A DNA stretch of 64,000 nucleotides, taken from Chryseobacterium nepalense. Its GTDB lineage: Bacteria; Bacteroidota; Bacteroidia; Flavobacteriales; Weeksellaceae. The stretch covers positions 2,976,001 through 3,040,000 of the forward strand of contig NZ_CP096203.1 in NCBI RefSeq assembly GCF_023195755.1, read 5' to 3'. Made by a program: the position numbers and the translations under genes. How positions within the stretch are numbered: the first letter of the stretch is position 1; the number at the start of each line of letters is the position of its first letter. Below the pieces are notes generated by a model. That model had not been told where the DNA came from. It saw only the letters and a program-made list of their open reading frames with translations, and did not search any database. This document shows, piece after piece, positions 36,368-45,365 of the stretch.

Positions 36368-38983
36368 TTAGAATGACATTCTTGGTTTCAGCAGCTTTGC
36401 AACGGTTGCTGTCCATCCGGTCTGATGGGATGCTCCTATTCCCCGGCCGTTGTCACCATGGAAGTATTCAAAGAATGTAATATAATCTTTAAAATTTTCA
36501 TCATAATTGAATTTGGCGTTTCCTCCGTTAAAAGGACGCTGTCCTACCTCATCTTTTAGAAAAATAGAACATAATCTATTGCTTATATTTTGGGCTACCT
36601 CATCAAGATTTCTTTTATCTCCGCTTCCCGTTGGAAGTTCTACCTTCATGCTGTTTCCGTAATAAAAATGGAACCGCTGTAAACTCTCCACAATAAGGAA
36701 ATTGATAGGAAACCATATCGGGCCTCTCCAGTTGCTGTTCCCTCCGAACATTCGGCTGTCACTCTCTGCCGGTGTATAATATACAACATTCTGTGTTCCG
36801 TGAACAGAAAAGACAAATGGATTTTCTTCATATACCTTAGACATAGCACGTATTCCATAATCGCTTAAAAATTCTTTTTCATCCAGCATACGGCTCAGTA
36901 CTTTTGTAAGTCTTGTTTTTCTGAGAATGCTCATCAGGTGCTTTCTTCCCTGGCCTTCTTCTTCCCAGTGGGAAACAAGTTTTGTAAGTTCGGGTTTATT
37001 TTTCAGCACCCAATCCATTCTTTCAACAAAATTAGGCATCTTATCAAGCAGGTGATGATCTATAATTTCTACGGCAAACATCGGAATAAGGCCTACAATG
37101 CTTCTCAGTTTCAGGGAGACACTGTCTCCGTTTCCAAGCTGTAAGACATCATAGAAAAATCCGTCTTCTTCATTCCAGAGTCCTTTTGTCCCGTCGCCCA
37201 GGTTCTCCATGGCTTCAGCAATATAAAGATAATGTTCAAAGAACTTAATGGCCATATCTTCGTACACCTGATAATATTGGGCAAGTTCCATTGCAATACG
37301 CATCATATTCAATGCATACATCGCCATCCAGCTGGTTCCGTCTGCCTGTTCCAGATGCTGCCCGTCTTTTAATACCATATTCCGGTCAAAAGCACCAATA
37401 TTATCAAGGCCCAAAAATCCTCCTCCGAAGATATTTTTTCCGTTTTTATCCTTTCGGTTTACCCACCATGTGAAATTAAGAAGCAGCTTTTGGAAAACTT
37501 TTTCTAAAAATAAAAGATCGGGCTTTCCGTTCTGTTTTTCATCAATCTTGAAAACCCTGAAACAAGACCAGGCATGTACAGGCGGATTTACATCGCTCAG
37601 GTTCCATTCGTAAGCAGGAAGCTGTCCGTTTGGGTGCATATACCATTCCTTTGTAAGCAATAGAAGCTGTCCTTTTGCAAACTCGGCATCAATCAGAGCG
37701 TACGGAACACAATGAAACGCAAGATCCCAGGTAGCGTACCAAGGATATTCCCACTTATCAGGCATTGAGATAATATCTTTATTATGGAGATGGTTCCATT
37801 CCGTATTTCTTACATAATTTGAGAAATCACGAGGCGCTTCATAATTAGGATCACCTTTGAGCCATTTTCCGACATTGTAATGGTAAAACTGTTTATTCCA
37901 GAGCAATCCGGCAAAAGCCTGCCTTTGTACATTTCTTTCATCTTCGTTTGTTACATCATTCTGGATTTCCTCATAAAATTCGTTGGCTTCAGTAATTCGT
38001 GCACTGAAGATTTCATCAAAATTTTCAAAAGGTTCGTCAAGATCTTGTGGAGAAAGTCTGAAGTCAAAAGATTTCGATTCTCCGGCTTCAATAATTTCAT
38101 CCAGCAGGAACGAAGCTTTAGTCCCTGTTTTTTCCGGATTTATAGTATTGCTGCCATAAATAATATAATCATTAATCCCGTCTTTAAAATAGGTGTTTCC
38201 GGGATAAGGAGCTCCGTATAATTTGGGATTATTGGTTTCATTTTCGCAAAAAACACTTTCCGCGTCCGTGTCTCTTGAATAGAATTTTTTAATCGAAATA
38301 CTATCATGCTGAATATTAATGCAGCCGTCGTGCGAAGCCACAGTTTGTCCTTTGTAGGTATTATAACCCCATTTCCAGTTATTTCTGAACCACACTGTTG
38401 GTGCAATTATTATTGGGGCGGCATTATCACTCCTGTTAAAAACCGTTACCCGTACTAAGAAGTCGTTGTGATCCGCTTTGGCATATTCAATAAAAATATC
38501 AAAATATTCGTCCTTGTCAAAAATCCCGGTATCGAAAATTTCGTATTCTGCTTCCTTTTTGCCTCTTCTGGCATTTTCTGCACGGATGTCGTCATAAGGG
38601 AAAGCGTTGATAGGATATTTATACAGCATTTTCATGTAGCTGTGAGTGGGCGTGTTGTCCAGGTAGTAAAAGATCTCCTTAATATCTTCACCGTGATTTC
38701 CCTGAGGATTACTCAGTCCGAAAAAACGCTCTTTTACCATCTTATCTTTCTTATTCCAGAATGAAAGGGCAAAACAAAAAATCTGTTTGGCGTCTGAGAT
38801 TCCCGCGATACCTTCTTCCCCCCATCGGTAAGCGTAGCTTTCTGCATTATTATGGTTGGCAAAATTCCATGCATCGCCATTGGGACTGTAATCTTCCCTT
38901 ACATTCCCCCATTGCCGGTTACTGACGTATGGTCCCCAGTTTTTCCAGTCTGTGTTTTGTAATCTATGTTTTTCAGCAATCAT
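36368..38983 (-). CDS. GH63-family (MGH1-like) glucosidase
   Basis: An 871-residue cytoplasmic glycoside hydrolase without signal peptide. The N-terminal half is a beta-sandwich domain (WGPYVSNRQWGNVREDY near the start). An (alpha/alpha)6 barrel follows, with the segments WEYPWYATWDLAFHC, GQLPAYEWNLSDVNPPVHAW and the late WRGPIWFPINFLI. These fit GH63 relatives that act on glucosyl- or mannosyl-glycerate, or on oligosaccharides. The precise substrate is unknown. The size is usual. It has no operon partner. Confidence 0.82.
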   Translation of the reverse strand: MIAEKHRLQNTDWKNWGPYVSNRQWGNVREDYSPNGDAWNFANHNNAESYAYRWGEEGIAGISDAKQIFCFALSFWNKKDKMVKERFFGLSNPQGNHGEDIKEIFYYLDNTPTHSYMKMLYKYPINAFPYDDIRAENARRGKKEAEYEIFDTGIFDKDEYFDIFIEYAKADHNDFLVRVTVFNRSDNAAPIIIAPTVWFRNNWKWGYNTYKGQTVASHDGCINIQHDSISIKKFYSRDTDAESVFCENETNNPKLYGAPYPGNTYFKDGINDYIIYGSNTINPEKTGTKASFLLDEIIEAGESKSFDFRLSPQDLDEPFENFDEIFSARITEANEFYEEIQNDVTNEDERNVQRQAFAGLLWNKQFYHYNVGKWLKGDPNYEAPRDFSNYVRNTEWNHLHNKDIISMPDKWEYPWYATWDLAFHCVPYALIDAEFAKGQLLLLTKEWYMHPNGQLPAYEWNLSDVNPPVHAWSCFRVFKIDEKQNGKPDLLFLEKVFQKLLLNFTWWVNRKDKNGKNIFGGGFLGLDNIGAFDRNMVLKDGQHLEQADGTSWMAMYALNMMRIAMELAQYYQVYEDMAIKFFEHYLYIAEAMENLGDGTKGLWNEEDGFFYDVLQLGNGDSVSLKLRSIVGLIPMFAVEIIDHHLLDKMPNFVERMDWVLKNKPELTKLVSHWEEEGQGRKHLMSILRKTRLTKVLSRMLDEKEFLSDYGIRAMSKVYEENPFVFSVHGTQNVVYYTPAESDSRMFGGNSNWRGPIWFPINFLIVESLQRFHFYYGNSMKVELPTGSGDKRNLDEVAQNISNRLCSIFLKDEVGQRPFNGGNAKFNYDENFKDYITFFEYFHGDNGRGIGASHQTGWTATVAKLLKPRMSF

Positions 38984-39135
38984 ATCTCATCATTTTTCAT
39001 TACGAAGGTAGCCTTTTTGTTAAAAAATTCCAACTTCCTTAATTTGAATTAAACTTAATATCATGCCGAAAAGCCTTTTAAATGAGGCGTTGAAGTGTTA
39101 AGTTAAATTTTTATAAAAAATTGAAATAAAAGTTT

Positions 39136-39143
39136 TATCTTTG
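39136..39143 (+). promoter_or_regulatory. -7 box of the methionine operon
   Basis: TATCTTTG matches TAnnTTTG. It lies about 30 bases upstream of the riboswitch, in the right place to start its transcript. The -33 region is not clear. Confidence 0.65.
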
Positions 39144-39171
39144 CACCATTCGTTCATTCAAATATTGAAAA

Positions 39172-39275
39172 TGTTATCAAGAAAGGTTGAGGGATTAGAC
39201 CCGATGAAACCTTAGCAACCCTTTGCGCAAGCAAAGAAGGTGCTACGTTCTACCAAATAATTTGGACAGATAACT
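39172..39275 (+). ncRNA. SAM riboswitch (SAM-I/S-box type)
   Basis: Senses S-adenosylmethionine and lowers expression of the methionine genes when it is abundant. Visible conserved parts are ATCAAGAAAGGTTGAGGGA at the 5' side, CCGATGAAACCTTAGCAACC in the core, the P3 stem CTTTGCGCAAGCAAAG, AAGGTGCTA and the closing GGACAGATAA that pairs with TTATC (39174-39178). It precedes metX, as expected. Confidence 0.95.
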
Positions 39276-39337
39276 TACCTGAAGTTCTTTTCAGCCATTT
39301 CCTGTGGCATTTTCAATTGTATTTAAAATAAATAAAA

Positions 39338-40276
39338 TTGAAAGCAGAACTAAGACATATTAATTTTTCGTATCACACCAATTCCGGAAGGGAATACAAT
39401 ATCTCGTTAAGCTATCAGCTGTTCGGGAGAGAATTGTTTTCTGCACCGGTAATTCTCGTAAATCATGCTTTAACCGGAAATTCGGATGTTGCTGGAGAAA
39501 AAGGATGGTGGAAAAAATTGATTGGAAAAAAGCAGATTATTGATACACATCAGTACACCGTTTTGTGCTTCAATATTCCGGGAAATGGCTATGATGATTT
39601 TTTCATAGAAGATTATGAATATTTTACGGCATCAGACATTGCCAATATCTTTTTACAGGGTCTTGAAATTTTAAATATTAAAAGCTTACATACTATTATC
39701 GGGGGCTCTCTGGGAGGAGGTGTCGGCTGGGAAATGCTGGTTAAAAATCCGGCACTCGCTGAAATATTTATTCCTATTGCCTGTGATTTTAAAACCCACG
39801 ACTGGCTTCATGCGCAATGTCTTGTTCAGAAATTTTTATTAAATCATAAGGAAGAACCCGTGCAAAAGGCAAGAATTCATGCCATGTTATGTTACAGAAC
39901 ACCGGAATCGTTAAATGACAGATTTCAAAACAGATACAATCATGAGAAGGAGAGGTTGGAGTCGGAAGACTGGCTCATTTATCACGGTAATGCGCTGAAC
40001 GAAAGATTTAGTTTACCATCATACCGGTTAATGAATCAGTTGCTGATGACCATTGATGCGGATGAGTCCGAACTGAAAAGGATAAAGGCTCAGATACATC
40101 TCATTGCTGTAGATACGGATCTTTTCTTTCCCGCTTCCGAAATCCGAATGTGCTTTGAAAAATTAAAAAAAGATAAAGAGAATGTATTCTACCATGAAAT
40201 TAAATCAATTCATGGTCATGATGCTTTCCTAATGGAATATGAACAATTAAATACGATCATTAAAAATATTTTGTAG
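39338..40276 (+). CDS. metX: homoserine O-acetyltransferase-like (MetX, short form)
   Basis: Acylates homoserine, the first committed step of methionine synthesis. The 312-residue alpha/beta-hydrolase has NHALTGNSD (42-50), the nucleophile Ser124 in GGSLGGGVGWE, Asp261 in DTDLFFP and His294 in HGHDAFL, the usual triad of MetX. It is shorter than the 370-residue classical enzyme. Whether it uses acetyl- or succinyl-CoA cannot be told here. No ATG is in position, so TTG 39338 is the start. It is the first gene after the riboswitch. Confidence 0.85.
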   Translation: MKAELRHINFSYHTNSGREYNISLSYQLFGRELFSAPVILVNHALTGNSDVAGEKGWWKKLIGKKQIIDTHQYTVLCFNIPGNGYDDFFIEDYEYFTASDIANIFLQGLEILNIKSLHTIIGGSLGGGVGWEMLVKNPALAEIFIPIACDFKTHDWLHAQCLVQKFLLNHKEEPVQKARIHAMLCYRTPESLNDRFQNRYNHEKERLESEDWLIYHGNALNERFSLPSYRLMNQLLMTIDADESELKRIKAQIHLIAVDTDLFFPASEIRMCFEKLKKDKENVFYHEIKSIHGHDAFLMEYEQLNTIIKNIL

Positions 40277-40279
40277 GAG

Positions 40280-41821
40280 ATGAAAAGCAATGCAAACGAA
40301 ATAAAATTTTTGAGAAACAGGTCAATCATCAAATTTGAAGGAGAGGATTTCTTAGGAGAAATCGGTATTGACGGAAGAATTTTTAAAGCGCTTACGTTAG
40401 CGAGAATCAGTGTTGGGGTTATTTCACAGCAGGCGATAGAAAACGGGATTTCCATTCTTGTACAGGAAAGCGATTCCGAAAAAGCAGTGAATTGTCTTAT
40501 TGATGAATTTGAAGCAGAAAGAAAATCGGGCAAGGTTTCCCAGATTTATAGTATCAACAACGTATCGGTTTTAGGCTTTGTTGCGGAAGATTTAAATAAA
40601 ATACTGGCTGAGCTGGCCAGAAATAATGTTTTCCCGCTGTTGCTTAATCAGATTGCAGCAGAGAAAAGAGTAAATATTGTGGTTACTTCTTCTCAGGACG
40701 AGAAAGCGAAAAATATCATAGAATCTGAAATTTCTAAAAAGCCAAAAACAGTTCATCTGGCCATTATCGGCCATGGAAACGTAGGAAAAACCTTAATAGA
40801 ACAGGTTCTGGAGTCTTCAGAAGAAATTAAAAGAAGGAAAAAAATCGATCTTAAAGTAGTAGCTGTTGCCAATTCAAAAAAAATTGCCTTTAACAAAAAA
40901 GGGTTTGACAGCAACTGGAATGATGAGGTTTTAACAGCGGAAATTCCGTCAGATGTTCAGGAACTGATTAATTTTTCGAAAGAAAATCAACTTGAAAATC
41001 TGATTGTAGTAGATAATACGGCAAGCAAAGAATTTGTTAAAAATTATCATGCATTAGCGGAAAACGGATTTGACCTGGTTTCATCTAATAAGATTTTCAA
41101 CACGCTCCCTATTTCGGAATATCAGCAGCTTCGATATACATTGAACAAAAACAACCGCCGTTATCTTTACGAAACCAATGTAGGAGCCGGTTTACCATTG
41201 ATTGACACCATAAAGCTTCTACACCTTTCAGGAGAAAATATTACCAGGATTAAAGGGGTTTTTTCCGGAACACTGAGTTATGTTTTCAATAATTTTTCCT
41301 TGAGGGATGACGCATTTTCAACGATTATCAATGAAGCACTGGAAAAAGGATATACGGAACCGGACCCAAGAGAAGACCTATCCGGAAATGATGTCGCCAG
41401 AAAATTATTGATTTTGGCGAGAGAATTAGATTTAATCAACGAATTTGAAGACATCAATATCCAGAATTTAGTTCCTGAAAGCTTGCTTTCCGTTTCAAAA
41501 CCGGAATTTCTTTCAAGATTGAACGAGTTGGATGAAGAATATCAAAAGATCAAAAACAATCAGAAATCCGGCCATGTGTTAAGATATGTCGGAGATCTTC
41601 ACGGTGATTTACAAAAAGAAAAAGGCGAACTTGATGTGAAGCTGATCTCAGTTCCTGCAACCTCCGCTTTAGGACAGTTAAAAGGATCAGACTCCATCTT
41701 TGAAATTTACACGGAAAGTTATGGCGAAAATCCAATCGTTATCATGGGAGCCGGTGCCGGAGCCAAAGTTACTGCAAGAGGCGTTTTTGGGGATATTTTA
41801 AGAGTAAGTGAAACTAAATAG
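40280..41821 (+). CDS. homoserine dehydrogenase with ACT-like N-terminus, no aspartokinase domain
   Basis: Reduces aspartate semialdehyde to homoserine. The 513-residue protein resembles the C-terminal two thirds of bifunctional ThrA. Residues 1-150 are two ACT-like regulatory repeats (LTLARISVGVISQQAIENGISIL, ILAELARNNVFPLLLNQIA). The NAD(P) site is IIGHGNVGKTLIEQVL (about 163-178). The catalytic part has LYETNVGAGLPLIDTIK and GTLSYVFN. The kinase domain is absent, so aspartokinase must be encoded elsewhere. It starts 3 bases after metX, so it supplies homoserine for methionine. Confidence 0.9.
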   Translation: MKSNANEIKFLRNRSIIKFEGEDFLGEIGIDGRIFKALTLARISVGVISQQAIENGISILVQESDSEKAVNCLIDEFEAERKSGKVSQIYSINNVSVLGFVAEDLNKILAELARNNVFPLLLNQIAAEKRVNIVVTSSQDEKAKNIIESEISKKPKTVHLAIIGHGNVGKTLIEQVLESSEEIKRRKKIDLKVVAVANSKKIAFNKKGFDSNWNDEVLTAEIPSDVQELINFSKENQLENLIVVDNTASKEFVKNYHALAENGFDLVSSNKIFNTLPISEYQQLRYTLNKNNRRYLYETNVGAGLPLIDTIKLLHLSGENITRIKGVFSGTLSYVFNNFSLRDDAFSTIINEALEKGYTEPDPREDLSGNDVARKLLILARELDLINEFEDINIQNLVPESLLSVSKPEFLSRLNELDEEYQKIKNNQKSGHVLRYVGDLHGDLQKEKGELDVKLISVPATSALGQLKGSDSIFEIYTESYGENPIVIMGAGAGAKVTARGVFGDILRVSETK

Positions 41822-41833
41822 GACAAATAATTT

Positions 41834-41881
41834 GAACCCGAAAGGGTTCAATATCAATAGCCTTAGGGGAAACCTATAGAA
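41834..41881 (+). repeat. intergenic repeat element, copy 1
   Basis: A 48-base element starting GAACCCGAAAGGGTTCAATA and ending AACCTATAGAA. It has a 6-bp stem (GAACCC/GGGTTC) and a second weaker one (TAGG/CCTA). Copy 2 is at 43118-43164. It has the look of a REP-like dispersed repeat. Confidence 0.85.
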
Positions 41882-41905
41882 CAAAATAAATTAAACAACC
41901 TAAAC

Positions 41906-41936
41906 AACCTTCAAGGTTTTGAAAACCTTGAAGGTT
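41906..41936. repeat. perfect 15-bp inverted repeat inside the methionine operon
   Basis: Arms AACCTTCAAGGTTTT and AAAACCTTGAAGGTT are separated by one G. No T-run follows on the plus strand, so it is not a plain terminator. It ends 10 bases before metZ. The core GGTTTTnAAAACC is also found in the hairpin after the YebC gene. Confidence 0.85.
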
Positions 41937-41946
41937 TCAAAAAAAT

Positions 41947-43113
41947 ATGGAAAATTATAATTTTGAAACCTCCGCCATAAGAACCCAGACGGAAAGAACT
42001 CAGTTTGATGAGCATTCAACACCTTTATATTTAACATCCAGTTTTATTTTTCAGGATGCGGAAGATATGAGGGCGAGTTTTGCGGAAGAAAAACAGAAAA
42101 ATCTGTACAGCCGGTTTTCAAACCCGAATGTAACAGAATTTACAGAGAAAATAGCCAAAATGGAAGGTGCCGAAGCAGGGTATGCCTTTGCAACGGGAAT
42201 GGCGGCCATTTATTCAACATTTGCCACGTTATTAAATGCGGGAGATCACATCGTAAGCTGTCAGTCGGTTTTCGGTTCTACCCATACATTGTTTACCAAA
42301 TATTTCCCGAAGTGGAATATTGAAACAACCTATTTCAAAGCGGAAGATGCTGAAAATGTGGAACAATATATTCAGCCGAACACAAAAATTTTATATCTGG
42401 AAACACCTACCAACCCTGCGATCGAGGTTTTGGATTTAGAATTTTTCGGACAGATTGCGAAGAAGCACAATTTAATTTTTATTGTGGATAACTGCTTCGC
42501 TACACCTTATTTACAGCAGCCGATAAAATACGGGGCAGATATTGTGGTACATTCCGCAACAAAATTAATTGACGGACAGGGTCGGGTTTTAGGAGGAGTG
42601 GCAGTAGGAAGAGAAGATCTCATCCGCGAAATTTACCTCTTTGCAAGGAATACGGGGCCTGCCATGTCGCCTTTCAACGCCTGGGTGTTGTCCAAAAGTC
42701 TGGAAACATTAGCGATCCGTGTTGAAAAACATTGTGAAAATGCTTTAAAAGTTGCCGAATTTCTGGAAGCTCATCCCAATGTAGAATTGGTGAAATATCC
42801 ATTCCTGAAATCCCATCCGGGGTATGAAATCGCTAAAAAACAGATGAAGTTGGGTGGAAATATCGTAGCCTTCGAAATCAAAGGCGGAATTGAAGGGGGA
42901 AGGAACTTCTTAGATAAAATAAAAATGTGTTCACTTTCTGCAAATTTAGGCGATACAAGAACAATTGTTACGCATCCGGCATCAACAACGCACTCCAAAT
43001 TGTCCGATCACGAAAGGAATGAAGTAGGAATCACGGCAGGCTTGGTACGGTGCTCTGTTGGTCTGGAAAATGTAGATGATATTATTGCTGACTTGAAACA
43101 GGCATTGGATTAA
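41947..43113 (+). CDS. metZ: O-succinylhomoserine sulfhydrylase-type PLP enzyme
   Basis: Makes homocysteine (or cystathionine) from acylated homoserine. The 388-residue member of the Cys/Met metabolism PLP family has YSRFSNPNVTEFTEKIAKME, FATGMAAIYSTFATLL, YLETPTNPAIEV and the PLP lysine Lys206 in HSATKLIDGQGRVLGG. The phrase DGQGRVLGG is typical of MetZ, which uses sulfide directly. Cystathionine gamma-synthase is the alternative. Repeat elements lie on both sides of the gene. Confidence 0.9.
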   Translation: MENYNFETSAIRTQTERTQFDEHSTPLYLTSSFIFQDAEDMRASFAEEKQKNLYSRFSNPNVTEFTEKIAKMEGAEAGYAFATGMAAIYSTFATLLNAGDHIVSCQSVFGSTHTLFTKYFPKWNIETTYFKAEDAENVEQYIQPNTKILYLETPTNPAIEVLDLEFFGQIAKKHNLIFIVDNCFATPYLQQPIKYGADIVVHSATKLIDGQGRVLGGVAVGREDLIREIYLFARNTGPAMSPFNAWVLSKSLETLAIRVEKHCENALKVAEFLEAHPNVELVKYPFLKSHPGYEIAKKQMKLGGNIVAFEIKGGIEGGRNFLDKIKMCSLSANLGDTRTIVTHPASTTHSKLSDHERNEVGITAGLVRCSVGLENVDDIIADLKQALD

Positions 43114-43117
43114 CAAC

Positions 43118-43164
43118 GAACCCGAAGGGTTCAACAATAATAGCCGTAGGTGTAACCTATAGAA
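43118..43164 (+). repeat. intergenic repeat element, copy 2
   Basis: A 47-base element starting GAACCCGAAGGGTTCAACAA and ending AACCTATAGAA, closely similar to copy 1 at 41834-41881, in the same orientation. It fills the gap between metZ and the metH N-terminal gene. Confidence 0.85.
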
Positions 43165-43176
43165 AAAATATAAAAA

Positions 43177-44187
43177 ATGAAAAATTCAGAACAATTATAC
43201 AAAGCATTATCCGAAAGAATTTTAATTCTCGACGGAGCGATGGGAACCATGCTTCAGCGGTATAAATTTGAAGAAGAGGATTACCGTGGCGAACGTTTCA
43301 AAAACTGGGAACATCCTGTAAAAGGAAACAATGATTTGTTGTCTTTAACGCAGCCTCATGCCATCGAAGAAGTTCACATTAAATACCTGGAAGCAGGAGC
43401 GGATATTATCGAAACCAATACATTTTCGGGCACCACGATTGCCATGGCAGATTATCATATGGAAGATCTGGTATATGAATTAAATTACGAATCTGCAAAA
43501 ATCGCCAGAAAAGTGTGTAACGAATTCACCGCTAAAAACCCGGATAAACCACGATTCGTTGCAGGATCTATCGGCCCAACGAACAGAACGGCAAGCCTTA
43601 GTCCGGATGTGAACGATCCCGGTTACAGGGCCATTACATTCGAGGAATTGAGAGTGGCCTACAAACAGCAGTGCGAAGCATTATTAGACGGAGGGTCAGA
43701 TATTTTACTGGTGGAAACTATTTTTGATACTTTGAATGCAAAAGCAGCCCTGTTTGCTATTGATGAAATTCAAGATGAAAGAAGAATCAGCATTCCAATT
43801 ATGGTTTCAGGGACGATTACCGATGCTTCAGGAAGAACACTGAGCGGACAAACCGCAGAAGCTTTTTTAATCTCTGTTTCGCATCTGAATTTACTAAGCG
43901 TAGGTTTCAACTGTGCTTTGGGAGCAAATCAGTTGACGCCATACCTGGAAACTCTGGCGCACAACTCTGGATTTTATGTTTCTGCCTATCCGAATGCCGG
44001 CTTACCAAATGCTTTCGGAAAGTACGATGAAACGCCTGAAGATATGGCTGCCCAGATCAAAGAGTATGTGGAAAAAGGACTGATCAACATTATCGGAGGA
44101 TGCTGTGGAACAACGCCGGATCATATCAAAGCGATTGCGGATCTGGTTTCACAATATCCACCAAGAAAATTGAAGGAATTTGTCTGA
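43177..44187 (+). CDS. methionine synthase, homocysteine-binding part (split MetH)
   Basis: The 336-residue homocysteine S-methyltransferase domain, equal to the first third of MetH. It starts [22 protein letters not shown] and has ETNTFSG. The zinc ligands are Cys246 in GFNCALG and Cys309-Cys310 in [11 protein letters not shown]. It binds homocysteine and would work with the separate pterin/cobalamin part at 45366. The two parts are interrupted by a desaturase gene. Confidence 0.93.
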   Translation: MKNSEQLYKALSERILILDGAMGTMLQRYKFEEEDYRGERFKNWEHPVKGNNDLLSLTQPHAIEEVHIKYLEAGADIIETNTFSGTTIAMADYHMEDLVYELNYESAKIARKVCNEFTAKNPDKPRFVAGSIGPTNRTASLSPDVNDPGYRAITFEELRVAYKQQCEALLDGGSDILLVETIFDTLNAKAALFAIDEIQDERRISIPIMVSGTITDASGRTLSGQTAEAFLISVSHLNLLSVGFNCALGANQLTPYLETLAHNSGFYVSAYPNAGLPNAFGKYDETPEDMAAQIKEYVEKGLINIIGGCCGTTPDHIKAIADLVSQYPPRKLKEFV

Positions 44188-44238
44188 TTTAATAGAATTT
44201 TTTAATTGAATAGGAAGAAAAGGAATGTTTTTTAATAT

Positions 44239-44246
44239 TATCTTTA
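44239..44246 (+). promoter_or_regulatory. possible internal promoter of the desaturase gene
   Basis: TATCTTTA differs from TAnnTTTG only in the last base. It lies 25 bases before the desaturase ATG, in an 83-base gap, the largest inside this operon apart from the repeat-bearing one. Confidence 0.35.
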
Positions 44247-44270
44247 AGTATCACACAAAATTTAAATATA

Positions 44271-45362
44271 ATGGAAAAACCTATTTACTTAAAAGATTCA
44301 GAGGATGCAAAATTGTTTAATGAATTAAGAAAAAAAGTGAACCAGCGGGTAGAAGCAATTCCTGAAAACCGGGATATTTATATTCAGATCAAAGCCGTTA
44401 TATTGCCTTTGTTGTATTTCGGACTGTATGTTTTTGCATTATTCAATGCGGAAAATGCCGGATTATATATTTTAAGTTTTGTTTTGATGGGATTATCGCT
44501 TGTTTTAATTTATCTTAATCTGATTCACGAAGCAGCACATAATAATATTTTTAAAAGTAAAAAACTCAACAGTCTGGTATTGCAGATTTTCGATTTTGTA
44601 GGAGCTAATTCCTATATCTGGAAAAAAAGACATATCGCAAGCCATCATGCTTATCCTAATGTTGACGGTTGGGATACTGATATTGAACAAAGTGGTGTGC
44701 TTCTGATTGTTCCGTGGATTAAAGCAAAAGGAGTTCAGAAGTATCAGCATCGGTTTTTCTTCCTGGTATACCCGCTGTATTTATTCAACTGGATGTTTAT
44801 CAGGGACTTCAGGGATTTTTTTGATAACAACCGTGTGATCCTGAAAACGCAGGGAGCAATTCCGGTAAAAGAAAAAGTAAAGATGATTGCTTATAAACTG
44901 TTTTATTTTTTCTATCAGATTGCTGTGCCGGTTTTGTTTTTTAAGGTTTCAATAGGTCTTGCACTGGGAGCTTGGTTTTTACAGGTAATTGCAGCAAGTA
45001 TTTTTGCACTTTTTGTATTGCTTCCATTACACCCGCTGCCTGACAATGCTTTCCCGAAACTGGATGGAAAAAACGGATTGCCTTTCAGCTGGCTGCATCA
45101 TCAGTTTGAAGTAACGAATGATTTACAGGAAAATAACTGGTTTGTAAGAAACGTGCTGGGAAATTTCAATTTTCATGTTGCCCACCATCTTTTTCCAAAT
45201 TACAGTTATGCTTATTATAATGAAATTACAGAAGAAATTGAGCAGTTTGCGAGAGATTACGGATTAAATTATAAACGATTTCCGATTGCGACCGCTTTAG
45301 GAAAACATGTTGAATTGCTGAAGCAGAATGCAAACAACGCTTATTTTATTTTAGAAGAATAA
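44271..45362 (+). CDS. membrane fatty acid desaturase
   Basis: A 363-residue integral membrane di-iron desaturase. Three histidine boxes are seen: HEAAHNN (near 85), HIASHHAYPN (near 124) and HVAHHLFPN (near 305), with four membrane helices between them. It puts a double bond in an acyl chain of membrane lipids; regiospecificity cannot be read. It lies between the two halves of methionine synthase, starting 83 bases after one and ending 3 bases before the other, so it is at least partly co-transcribed. Confidence 0.92.
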   Translation: MEKPIYLKDSEDAKLFNELRKKVNQRVEAIPENRDIYIQIKAVILPLLYFGLYVFALFNAENAGLYILSFVLMGLSLVLIYLNLIHEAAHNNIFKSKKLNSLVLQIFDFVGANSYIWKKRHIASHHAYPNVDGWDTDIEQSGVLLIVPWIKAKGVQKYQHRFFFLVYPLYLFNWMFIRDFRDFFDNNRVILKTQGAIPVKEKVKMIAYKLFYFFYQIAVPVLFFKVSIGLALGAWFLQVIAASIFALFVLLPLHPLPDNAFPKLDGKNGLPFSWLHHQFEVTNDLQENNWFVRNVLGNFNFHVAHHLFPNYSYAYYNEITEEIEQFARDYGLNYKRFPIATALGKHVELLKQNANNAYFILEE

Positions 45363-45365
45363 TTA

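Larger units (their letters stand above)
38984..39337. other. 354-base gene-free region holding the SAM riboswitch
   Basis: Between the divergent GH63 and metX genes. It contains a -7 box on the plus strand (39136-39143), the SAM riboswitch (39172-39275) and two short hairpins after it: CTGAA/TTCAG (39279-39294) and GCCAT/GTGGC (about 39294-39308). No T-run follows these hairpins, so control may act on translation. Confidence 0.7.

Noticed and set aside
37880..38221. Plus-strand open frame of 113 residues opposite the GH63-like gene
   Set aside because: It lies fully inside a well supported minus-strand gene and has no recognisable domain.
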